Source: Halovibrio salipaludis
GTDB lineage: Bacteria > Pseudomonadota > Gammaproteobacteria > Pseudomonadales > Oleiphilaceae
Length of the DNA stretch: 64,000 nucleotides
Reading direction: 5' to 3'
Assembly: GCF_002286965.1 (NCBI RefSeq)
Contig: NZ_NSKD01000010.1
Span: forward strand, 1 to 64,000
Shown one piece after another: positions 57,042-64,000 of this stretch; position 1 is the stretch's first letter, and the number at the start of each line of letters is the position of its first letter. The position numbers and the translations under genes were made by a program. A model generated the notes under the pieces. That model was not told the DNA's origin. It did no database searches and saw only the letters and a list, made by a program, of their open reading frames with translations.

Positions 57042-57832
57042 CCGCTGAAACTGTGTTTGCTGTCGGGAAATTCGCCGTTCTTGACGGCCTGGTCGTAGGC
57101 GCGCACGGCGCCTTCCACGGAGCCCCCCTCCTGCAGGAAGTCCTTAACGAACCGGGGCTTATGGCCACGGCTGATGCCGAGAATGTCCTGCAGGACCAGT
57201 ACCTGGCCATCGGTATCGGGACCGGCGCCAATGCCAATCACCGGCACGCCCACCTCGCGGGTGATGCGGGTTCCCAGTGAGGACGTGACGCACTCAAGCA
57301 GGATCACGTCCGCCCCGGCCTCAACCAGGCGGCGGGCATGGGCGACCATGCGCTCGGCCGCTTCAGCCCCTTTGCCCTGGACGCGGTAACCGCCCAGCTT
57401 GTTGATGAACTGGGGCGTCAGGCCGAGGTGGGCACAGACGGGCACGCCGCGTTCGGTCAGCTGGTGGACGCTTTCGGCCATCCAGTCAGTGCCCTCGATC
57501 TTCACCATCTGGGCCCCGGCCTGCATCAGGCGGGCGGCGTTGTGCAGGCATTGCCCGGTGGTGGCGTAGCTCATGAAGGGCAGGTCCGTCATGACCAGCG
57601 ATTCGGGCTGGGCCCTGGCGACGCATTCGGTATGGTAGACCATGTCCTCCATGCTCACCGGCACAGTGCTCTCGCGGCCCTGGAGCACCATGCCCAGCGA
57701 GTCGCCCACCAGCTGCACGTCGATGCCGCAGTCGCTGAGCAGGCCCGCAAAGGTGGCGTCATAGGCGGTCAGGCAGCTGAACTTCTGCCCTTTCTCGCGG
57801 TAGTCCCGCAGCGACTGGATGGTGGTGCTCAT
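57038..57832 (-). CDS. panB: Ketopantoate hydroxymethyltransferase
   Basis: A 264-residue TIM-barrel enzyme that makes ketopantoate in pantothenate synthesis. Family marks: LTAYDATFAGLLSDCGID, VGDSLGMVLQGRESTVPV, and GIGAGPDTDGQVLVLQDILG. ATG 57832 has GGGAGCC ahead and gives the standard length. Confidence 0.96.
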   Translation of the reverse strand: MSTTIQSLRDYREKGQKFSCLTAYDATFAGLLSDCGIDVQLVGDSLGMVLQGRESTVPVSMEDMVYHTECVARAQPESLVMTDLPFMSYATTGQCLHNAARLMQAGAQMVKIEGTDWMAESVHQLTERGVPVCAHLGLTPQFINKLGGYRVQGKGAEAAERMVAHARRLVEAGADVILLECVTSSLGTRITREVGVPVIGIGAGPDTDGQVLVLQDILGISRGHKPRFVKDFLQEGGSVEGAVRAYDQAVKNGEFPDSKHSFSG

Positions 57833-57885
57833 GAGCGGCTCCCGATTCCGTTTGGATCCTGCCAAGGGTAAAGCGGGCTCTGTGT

Positions 57886-58374
57886 TCAGGCAAGCGTGAC
57901 GGGCGTCAGGCCGTTATCCGGGCATTCGCGGAGCAGGTCGTCGATGCGTCGCCCATCGGGCAGGCTCAGGTCGGGGTCCAGATCCAGCAGTGGGCGCAGC
58001 ACGAAATCCCGGTTGGGGATTTCCGGGTGGGGAACGGTGAGCTCGGGCTGCGCGATGGTCTCGCGGCCATAGAGCAGCAGGTCGAGGTCCAGCACCCTGG
58101 GGCCCCATACGCGGGTGCGGGTCCGGCCCTGGGCGTCCTCGATGCGCAGCAGCTGTTTCAGCAGTGTGGTGGCGTCCAGGTCGGTGTCGAGCCTGGCCGC
58201 CATGTTGAGGAAGTCCGGCTGGTCGGAGGGGCCGACCGGGCTGCTGCGGTAGATGGGCGACGCATCCGCGAGGGTGGTCTCTGGCAGCTGGTGAAGTGCT
58301 TCCAGAGCCAGGTGCAGCTGCTGCAGGGGACTGTCCAGGTTGCTGCCAAGGCCGATCCAGGCGGTCACGCTCAT
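57886..58374 (-). CDS. folK: FolK, 6-hydroxymethyl-dihydropterin pyrophosphokinase
   Basis: A 162-residue enzyme of folate synthesis. It has the full HPPK pattern: AWIGLGSNLDSPLQQL, RTRTRVWGPRVLDLDLLLYG and HPEIPNRDFVLRPLLDLDP. In the pcnB-folK-panB-panC cluster, as in Pseudomonas. It overlaps pcnB by four bases. This is likely the main HPPK. Confidence 0.95.
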   Translation of the reverse strand: MSVTAWIGLGSNLDSPLQQLHLALEALHQLPETTLADASPIYRSSPVGPSDQPDFLNMAARLDTDLDATTLLKQLLRIEDAQGRTRTRVWGPRVLDLDLLLYGRETIAQPELTVPHPEIPNRDFVLRPLLDLDPDLSLPDGRRIDDLLRECPDNGLTPVTLA

Positions 58375-59732
58375 GAGTCGTTCCGCGCGGGTTTGCGGCG
58401 CTTACGGCCGCTGCGTTTCTTGCCCCCGCCTCCCAGGGCGCGGAGCATTTCACGGCGCCGGTCGGCATCGGCATCCTGGTATTCCGTCCACCAGGCGCCC
58501 AGGCCCTGGGTGTCCTCGCCGGCGGCCTCGCGTACCAGCAGGAAGTCATAGGCAGCCCGGAAGCGGGGGTGCTCCAGCAGTCGGTCCGCGCGCTTGCCGC
58601 TGCGCTTGTCCAGCCGCAGCTGCAGCTCCCAGATCTCGCGCATCGGGGTGCTGAAGCGCCGCGGAATGGCGGTGGCCTGGGTCTGGTTCTGGATGGTTTC
58701 TCCGGCCGCCTGCTGAAGGGACTGGTAGGCAGGCTGGTCGGTTTCCGCCTCCTCCTGGCGCCAGGCCTGCTGCAGTGCCGGCCACAGCAGTGCCGCATAG
58801 AGGAAATAGGGCGTAATGGGCTTGTTCTGGCGGACCCGGCGATCGGTACTGGCCAGCGCTTCCCGGATCACCTCGTCCGGTTCGCCCTCGGCGATGGCCC
58901 TGGCGGATTCCGGGAACAGCGGTGCGAACAGGTCAAAGCGCTTCAGCATGCCGTAGGTGGTCTCCCCCTGACCGGCGGTGAAGAGCTTGAGGACTTCCTC
59001 GAACAGCCGGGCCGGCGGAATGTCCTCAAGAAGGTGGCTCATCTCACGGATCGGCTGGGCGGTATCCTCGGCGATGGTGAAGTCCAGCTTGGCGGCGAAA
59101 CGCACCGCCCGGAGCATGCGCACCGGGTCTTCCTGGTAGCGTGTGACCGGGTCACCGATCAGCCGCAGCTGGCGGTTGTGCAGATCCTTCACGCCGCCGG
59201 CGTAGTCGTGGACGGTGAAGTCCCGGATATCGTAGTAGAGCGCATTGACCGTGAAGTCGCGCCGGAGCGCGTCCTCTTCGCGGGTGCCGTAGACGTTGTC
59301 GCGCAGCAGCCGGCCCTGGTCATTCACGTCCATATGCGGGTCGTTATCCGCGTCCTTGGGCGAGCCGCGGAAAGTGGTGACCTCAATAACCTCGCGCCCG
59401 AAAAGCACATGGACCAGTTTGAAGCGCCGGCCGATCAGCCGCGAGTTGCGGAACAGCTCGTGCACCTGCTCGGGGGTGGCGCTGGTCGCGATGTCGAAGT
59501 CCTTGGGGTGACCGTCAAGGAGCAGATCACGCACACCGCCACCGACCAGATAGGCTTCGTGCCCGGAGCGATTCAGCCGGTGCAGCACCTTCTTCGCGGA
59601 TTCGCTGATGTTCTGGCGTGAGATGTTGTGTTCGTCGCGCGAAATGATGCGGGGTTCATGGGGAGCGGTCCCGTTCTGCCCGCCGAGCTGGCTCAGCCAG
59701 TTCTGTACCCGTTCCAGAAAACGTCTCGCCAT
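58371..59732 (-). CDS. pcnB: Poly(A) polymerase I
   Basis: This 453-residue enzyme adds A-tails to RNA and helps mRNA and sRNA decay. The nucleotidyltransferase site reads YLVGGGVRDLLLDGHPKDFD; RRDFTVNALYYD and ITRYQEDPVRMLRAVRF-type motifs (here VTRYQEDPVRMLRAVRF) follow; the C-terminus is basic (GGGKKRSGRKRRK). It lies downstream of the CrcZ-like RNA gene on the same strand, beyond its terminator. Confidence 0.95.
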   Translation of the reverse strand: MARRFLERVQNWLSQLGGQNGTAPHEPRIISRDEHNISRQNISESAKKVLHRLNRSGHEAYLVGGGVRDLLLDGHPKDFDIATSATPEQVHELFRNSRLIGRRFKLVHVLFGREVIEVTTFRGSPKDADNDPHMDVNDQGRLLRDNVYGTREEDALRRDFTVNALYYDIRDFTVHDYAGGVKDLHNRQLRLIGDPVTRYQEDPVRMLRAVRFAAKLDFTIAEDTAQPIREMSHLLEDIPPARLFEEVLKLFTAGQGETTYGMLKRFDLFAPLFPESARAIAEGEPDEVIREALASTDRRVRQNKPITPYFLYAALLWPALQQAWRQEEAETDQPAYQSLQQAAGETIQNQTQATAIPRRFSTPMREIWELQLRLDKRSGKRADRLLEHPRFRAAYDFLLVREAAGEDTQGLGAWWTEYQDADADRRREMLRALGGGGKKRSGRKRRKPARNDS

Positions 59733-59815
59733 GGAGTCTCTTGCTGATTCTGTCTGACCCGAAAGCGCGAGTGTAACGATTCAAGCGGGCTGGCGCGAGT
59801 CCGGAGGGCGGAATC

Positions 59816-59843
59816 AAAACGGGGCCGCCCGAAGGCAGCCCCG
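59816..59843 (-). terminator. Rho-independent terminator of the CrcZ-like RNA
   Basis: On the minus strand CGGGGCTGCC and GGCGGCCCCG pair with one mismatch around a TTCG loop, followed by TTTTG. Confidence 0.85.
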
Positions 59844-60106
59844 AAACAGGATTCAGTCTGACAGGGTTCTTGTTGTTATTCGGCGTGCATTGTTGTTCTT
59901 GTTATCGGCGCTCGACTGTTTTCGACGAACGGAACGTTTTTGCAACAGAGAGCGGAATGGCCGCTAAAAAGCTCGGCTGCCAAAACACTCAGTTCGAAGG
60001 GCATTCATTATTGTTTTTGAGCCCTTGGGGCAGCTTGTTCTTGTTGTTGGGCCGCTGCCTTGTGAGTGCGCGTTATTGTTTTTGTTGGGCGCTTTTTCTT
60101 GTTTGG
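59816..60106 (-). ncRNA. crcZ: CrcZ-like small RNA (Hfq/Crc-titrating)
   Basis: The gap between cbrB and pcnB holds an RNA gene of about 290 bases. Six A-rich CA motifs of the AAnAAnAA type lie on the minus strand (59867-59880, 59890-59904, 60004-60018, 60034-60048, 60073-60086, 60092-60103), for example AACAACAAGAACAA. It has a sigma-54 promoter at 60117-60132 and ends in a hairpin with four T. In Pseudomonas the RNA CrcZ sits in this place, is activated by CbrB and sequesters Hfq/Crc to relieve carbon catabolite repression. Start is predicted 12 bases from the -12 GC. It is shorter than the 407-base CrcZ of P. aeruginosa. Confidence 0.8.
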
Positions 60107-60116
60107 GGCTGAAGTA

Positions 60117-60132
60117 AGCAGATGCTGTGCCA
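60117..60132 (-). promoter_or_regulatory. Sigma-54 promoter of the CrcZ-like RNA
   Basis: The minus strand reads TGGCACAGCATCTGCT, matching the -24/-12 consensus TGGCAC-N5-TTGC with correct spacing and one mismatch. CbrB, encoded immediately upstream, is a sigma-54 activator. Confidence 0.8.
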
Positions 60133-60208
60133 GAATTTTTACCTCTTTTTAATACAGGGAGTTACGAAGGGGAAAGGTCTGAACAGGGATTAATGTAAAG
60201 GCGTGAAC

Positions 60209-60266
60209 TGTTACTCACACTTTGTGTTCTGCGGGCCAGCGTTTCGGACGGTAACAGTGGGTAACA
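60209..60266 (-). promoter_or_regulatory. Candidate CbrB enhancer sites
   Basis: TGTTAC at 60209-60214 and two GTAACA at 60251-60256 and 60261-60266 form inverted half-sites 77-134 bases upstream of the -24 box, the usual enhancer distance. The last two lie ten bases apart. They nearly reach the cbrB stop codon. Confidence 0.55.
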
Positions 60267-60281
60267 GTAGCGCGCAGTCCG

Positions 60282-61697
60282 TCAGTGGCTGGCACTGGAG
60301 CCCGGTGCGCCGGATTTCTTGCGGGGAATGCCCAGGCGCTGACGCCGTTCCCAGAGGGATTTACGGCTGATTCCCAGTTTCTGGGCCAGTTCGGTTTCGC
60401 TCATCCGGTCCTGGTTCTCCAGCACGAAGTGCTGGAAGTAGTCCTCAAGGGACAGATCCGAGGGCGCGTCCTCCTCACGGCCATGGGGCTCGGCGGGCTG
60501 GTCGGCGCCCACCAGCCCGGTGGAGATGGCGGGTTCCTCGTCTTCCGCATCCAGATCCAGCAGCTCCGGGGTGATGACTTCGCCATCCGCCAGGATCACG
60601 GCGCGCTCGATGGCGTTCTCCATCTCGCGGACGTTACCGGGCCAGCGGTAACGCTTGATCAGCTGCATGGCTTCCGGCGAGAAGGTGTAACCGCGGTGGG
60701 TCATGCGACCGCCGATCTGTTCCAGGAAGCGTTTCGCCAGCCCCAGGATGTCGTCTTCCCGGTCGCGCAGCGGCGGCAGCCGGATCTGCATGACGTTAAG
60801 GCGGTAGAACAGGTCTTCCCGGAATTCACCGGTGCGCGTCATGGCCTTGAGGTTGCGGTGGGTGGCGGCCACCATCCGGACGTCCACCTTCCGGCTCTGG
60901 GTTGAGCCGACGCGCCGGATCTCGCCCTCCTGAAGCACTCGTAGAAGCCTGGCCTGGGCCTCGGCGGGCAGCTCACCGATCTCATCGAGAAAGAGGGTGC
61001 CGCCGTCCGCGGCCTCGATCAGGCCCGTACGGGCGGAGACGGCGCCGGTGAAGGCGCCTTTCTCGTGGCCGAAGAGCTCGGATTCGATCAGGGCCTCGGG
61101 AATGGCGGCGCAGTTGACCGAGATGAGCTTCCAGGGCGCCCGGCGGTTGAGGTTGTGCAGGGCCTGGGCGGCGAGCTCCTTACCGGTGCCGGATTCGCCG
61201 ATAATCAGCACGGTGGTGTCCGTGGGCGCAACCTTGCGGAGCAGGTGGAAAACACGCTGCATGGCCGGGCAGTCGCCGTACATGAAGTGCGAGGGATCGG
61301 TGTTCGAGCCATTGCCCTTTTCAGGGCCGGGCGTGCTCTCCGGCTCGGGCTGCTGCGCGAGGATCCGCCCCACGCATTCGAGCATTTCACCATGATCGAA
61401 GGGTTTGGCGATGTAATCCACGGCGCCGAGTTTCATGGCATCCACGGCCGAGCGCAGACTGGCATAGCTGGTCATGATGAGCACGGGCACGTCCGGTGCC
61501 CGGTGGATCAGGTCGGTGCCCGGCTCGCCCGGCAGACGCAGGTCCGTGATGATCAGCTGGAAGTGGTTCAGGTCGAACCGCGCCGTTGCGTCGGCAATGG
61601 AGTCCGCCCCCTCGGCCTCATAGCCGTTGTGGGTCAGCAGTTTTTCCAGGGCCGAGCGGATGACCGCTTCGTCCTCAACAATGAGTATGCGACTCAT
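60282..61697 (-). CDS. cbrB: CbrB-like sigma-54-dependent response regulator
   Basis: This 471-residue regulator has a receiver domain (Asp in [13 protein letters not shown]), an AAA+ domain with Walker A GESGTGKE and the sigma-54 contact loop GAFTGAV, and a C-terminal Fis-type helix-turn-helix ([20 protein letters not shown]). It answers the adjacent kinase and, by position, activates the CrcZ-like RNA to adjust carbon and nitrogen use. It overlaps cbrA by four bases. Confidence 0.9.
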   Translation of the reverse strand: MSRILIVEDEAVIRSALEKLLTHNGYEAEGADSIADATARFDLNHFQLIITDLRLPGEPGTDLIHRAPDVPVLIMTSYASLRSAVDAMKLGAVDYIAKPFDHGEMLECVGRILAQQPEPESTPGPEKGNGSNTDPSHFMYGDCPAMQRVFHLLRKVAPTDTTVLIIGESGTGKELAAQALHNLNRRAPWKLISVNCAAIPEALIESELFGHEKGAFTGAVSARTGLIEAADGGTLFLDEIGELPAEAQARLLRVLQEGEIRRVGSTQSRKVDVRMVAATHRNLKAMTRTGEFREDLFYRLNVMQIRLPPLRDREDDILGLAKRFLEQIGGRMTHRGYTFSPEAMQLIKRYRWPGNVREMENAIERAVILADGEVITPELLDLDAEDEEPAISTGLVGADQPAEPHGREEDAPSDLSLEDYFQHFVLENQDRMSETELAQKLGISRKSLWERRQRLGIPRKKSGAPGSSASH

Positions 61698-64000
61698 GAT
61701 GGCTGATCCGTTGTCTCGTTCGTCGGGTGGGCTTCGGGAAAACGCAGCACGAACCGGGTTCCACGTCCCGTCTCCGCGCTGGCCGGGCTCTCGACGCTGA
61801 TGGTGCCATGATGTTCCTCCACGATGCTGTAGACAAGGGAAAGCCCCAGTCCGGTGCCGCGATCCGGCCCCTTGGTGGTGTAGAAGGGGTCGAAGATGTG
61901 ATCCAGGTCGCTGCTGGCTATGCCATCGCCTTCATCGGTGACGCTCACCTCCACACTGGCCGCCACCCGGCGGGCGTCTATCGGGATCTCCGTGCCTTCG
62001 GGCGCGGCGTCCCGGGCGTTGGAGAGCAGATTGACGAAGACCTGGACCAGCCGCTGTTCGTCACCGGCGATCATCAGCCCGGTGTCGCAGTGGTTGCGGT
62101 AGGGGCTCGGGGATTCGCGGTCCGCCAGTGACAGAAGGTGGATCGCTTCGTCCACGCAGCGCCGTATGCGCACCGGTGCATGGGGGTTGCTTACGCCGTC
62201 CTGGCCGGCGCGTGCGAAGTTCATCAGTGACTGCTGGATGCTGGATATCCGGTTGGTCTGGCTCAGGATCTCATCGGCCGTCTCCAGTACGCCGGGCGCA
62301 CCGGTCTCCAGCTTCAGGTTCTGGGCCAGGCACGCGATCCCTGTTACCGGATTACCCACTTCATGAGCCACGCCCGCGGCCAGTCGCCCAACGGACGCCA
62401 GCCGCTCGCTGTGGATCAGCTCCTCCTCCAGCCGCCGTGTCTCGGTCTGGTCCTCCACCAGGATCACGGTGCCGCCCTCGGGGTGGCCGGGGCCGGCAAT
62501 GTCACTCTGGTGCAGGTTGAACCAGTGCGGCTGGCCACCCAGCTCGACCTGCCGGCGGCTCTGGTGCTGGGCTTCGCTGTGATGGAAGCTGCCGAGCAGT
62601 TCCCGCCAGGGGTCCGGCAACGCTCCCAGGGTGGCGCCCACGGTGCGGTCCGCCGCAATACCGGTGAGTGTCTCCATGGCATGGTTCCACATCAGGATCT
62701 CATGGTCGCTGCCCAGTGAGCAGGCGGCGATGGGCAGGTTCTGCAGGATCTGGCGGTAATGGCGGCGCAGGCTGTCCAGCTCGGCGGCGAGGCCGGTCAG
62801 CCGGCTCTTGTAGTCCTCCAGGGCCACTTCCACGAACTGGATGTCGTGCTGCGGTTCCTGGGAACCGCTCTGGGGCTTGAAGCCGAGATGGCGCTGAACA
62901 ATGTCCTGGGCGATGGCCGGCCCGAGCAGCCCCGAGAGGTTGACTTCGAGCTGGTCGCGCAGCCGGCGCAGCGGATAAGGCCTGTTCTCTGAGGCCGGCA
63001 GGTCAAGCTGATCCAGGGCCCTCTCCACTTCCCGGGTAGCCACCTCGTTGCCCAGTGGCACCGTGAGCTGGGACTTGAACTCCTCGGAGGAGGTGGCTTC
63101 CAGCTCCCGCCGTGGCGGGCGTGCCATGGCCCCGATGCTGCAGGATTCCGCAGCCCGGACTTCGCCGTTGCTGGTACCGGTGAGCATGGAGGTCAGCGCG
63201 AACACCACCACGTTAACGCTCAATGCAAGGAAGGTGGGCACGTGCCAGCTGTCGGTGTCCGAGGGCTGCATCAGGTGGAGACCCAGCCAGTCGCCGGGGG
63301 CAATGCCGGTGGCGAACGGCAGTACCAGCCCCGCGAACCAGACCAGCATGCCCGCGATGATGCCGCTGATCACGCCCTTGCGGTTGCCTTCGGGCCAATA
63401 GATAACGGCCAGCACCCCTGGCAGGAGCTGGAGCACCCCGGTCAGGGCGATCAGGCCCAGGCTGTCCAGCGCGAGATGTCGGCCTATCAGGGCGTGGAAG
63501 AGCAGTGCCGCCAGGATGATTGCCAGGATCAGGAGGCGGCGCACGCTCTGGAGCCAAGTGTAGATGCTGCGGTTTTCCGGTGGTGAGCGCAGCGGAAGCA
63601 CCAGGTGGTTGAGAAGCATGCCGGAGAGCGCCAGGGTCAGCACGATCGTCAGTGCGCTGGCGGCGGAAAGGCCGGCCAGGTAGGCGAGTGTGGCCAGCAG
63701 CGGTGACTCCAGCACCACGCCCAGGCTGACGGCGAACAGGTCCGGGCTGCCAGCGACCCCGAGGGCGCGGGCGCTCCAGAGGACGATGGGAACCGGCAGG
63801 GCCAGGAGCAGCAGGTAGAGGGGCAGCCCCCAGCTGGCGCGCGCCAGGGCACGGGGGCTCGGGTTCTGGGTGAAGGTCATGTGGAACATGTGCGGCATGA
63901 CCAGGGCGGCCGCAAAGGAAATCAGCAGCAGGGCGCGCCAGTTGCCGTCACTGAGCCGGCGCTCCAGGGCGCTGACCTGATGGCTCTGGCCCTGGAGCCA
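61694..64000 (-). CDS. cbrA: CbrA-like sensor kinase with transporter-like N-terminus (partial)
   Basis: The frame is open to the edge of the window (769 codons here), so the true start lies outside. From the visible N-terminus: membrane helices of a sodium:solute symporter-like domain (to about 63150), a PAS-like domain (NLPIAACSLGSDHEILMWN), the phospho-acceptor His in AAGVAHEVGNPVTGI, and the ATPase domain (FVNLLSNARDA, GTGLGLSLVYSIVEEH). CbrA kinases sense histidine or carbon/nitrogen balance. An internal ATG at 63898 is not the start, since the sequence upstream stays in frame and continues the membrane domain. Confidence 0.88.
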   Translation of the reverse strand, partial: WLQGQSHQVSALERRLSDGNWRALLLISFAAALVMPHMFHMTFTQNPSPRALARASWGLPLYLLLLALPVPIVLWSARALGVAGSPDLFAVSLGVVLESPLLATLAYLAGLSAASALTIVLTLALSGMLLNHLVLPLRSPPENRSIYTWLQSVRRLLILAIILAALLFHALIGRHLALDSLGLIALTGVLQLLPGVLAVIYWPEGNRKGVISGIIAGMLVWFAGLVLPFATGIAPGDWLGLHLMQPSDTDSWHVPTFLALSVNVVVFALTSMLTGTSNGEVRAAESCSIGAMARPPRRELEATSSEEFKSQLTVPLGNEVATREVERALDQLDLPASENRPYPLRRLRDQLEVNLSGLLGPAIAQDIVQRHLGFKPQSGSQEPQHDIQFVEVALEDYKSRLTGLAAELDSLRRHYRQILQNLPIAACSLGSDHEILMWNHAMETLTGIAADRTVGATLGALPDPWRELLGSFHHSEAQHQSRRQVELGGQPHWFNLHQSDIAGPGHPEGGTVILVEDQTETRRLEEELIHSERLASVGRLAAGVAHEVGNPVTGIACLAQNLKLETGAPGVLETADEILSQTNRISSIQQSLMNFARAGQDGVSNPHAPVRIRRCVDEAIHLLSLADRESPSPYRNHCDTGLMIAGDEQRLVQVFVNLLSNARDAAPEGTEIPIDARRVAASVEVSVTDEGDGIASSDLDHIFDPFYTTKGPDRGTGLGLSLVYSIVEEHHGTISVESPASAETGRGTRFVLRFPEAHPTNETTDQPS

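Noticed and set aside
54678-57098. 806-codon plus-strand open frame across pgi and panC
   Set aside because: It spans two well-supported genes on the other strand and resembles no protein.

Overview
The window reads as part of the chromosome of a halophilic or marine gammaproteobacterium of the Marinobacter/Halomonas/Pseudomonas neighbourhood. The evidence is gene order: rpsU-dnaG-rpoD next to tsaD, plsY and folB on the right, followed by pgi-panC-panB-folK-pcnB and a CbrA/CbrB pair. A broken 3' fragment of an ectoine synthase gene fits a halophile. I cannot name the genus from sequence alone.

Layout. Positions 1-47,500 are a mobile metal-resistance island. It ends on the right at a P4-type integrase beside a tRNA with anticodon CAT (47,610-47,686); its left end lies outside the window. 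From left to right it holds: an IS1182-like element (6-1,573); small copper-type periplasmic proteins, a helical protein and an APC permease on the minus strand (1,867-5,168); an HMA-like protein, a membrane protein and an ATP-grasp protein; an eight-gene Complex-I-like operon (7,714-16,446); a DUF2933 protein and a DMT transporter; a minus-strand operon of cation diffusion facilitator, EamA transporter and phospholipase-D protein; copA-copB-copR-copS (21,058-25,395); a copper efflux cluster with Met/His-rich protein, DUF2231 protein, CusC, CusB, CusA and a P1B-type ATPase (25,484-35,346); an ectC remnant; a replication module with two Rep paralogues, AlpA and a D5-like protein (36,032-40,534); a mer operon (40,955-43,730); a broken ISL3 transposase interrupted by an IS3-family element; and the integrase. 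Positions 47,600-64,000 are ordinary core chromosome.

The most unusual content is the Complex-I-like operon. It has homologues of NuoA, H, J, K, L, M and N, but the peripheral arm is reduced to one fused protein: NuoB-like, then a CxxC heavy-metal-binding domain, then about 115 residues of His/Glu/Asp-rich repeat, then NuoD-like. The N2 cluster cysteines and the quinone-site histidine appear lost, and no NuoC/E/F/G/I is present. The NuoJ homologue has a methionine-packed membrane helix. This looks like an ion-translocating module rebuilt around metal binding.

A single operator ties the copper part together. Seven copies of a 24-base element, TCAG repeated at an exact 11-base period and usually followed by TT and GTGTG, lie before the APC permease, the HMA-like gene, the Complex-I-like operon, the DUF2933 gene, the CDF operon, copA and the copper efflux cluster. 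An 11-base period is what an OmpR-class regulator binds, and one (copR) is encoded in the middle, so the Complex-I-like operon is predicted to belong to the copper regulon.

In the core region, the gap between cbrB and pcnB holds a CrcZ-like Hfq/Crc-titrating small RNA with a sigma-54 promoter, six A-rich CA motifs and a rho-independent terminator.
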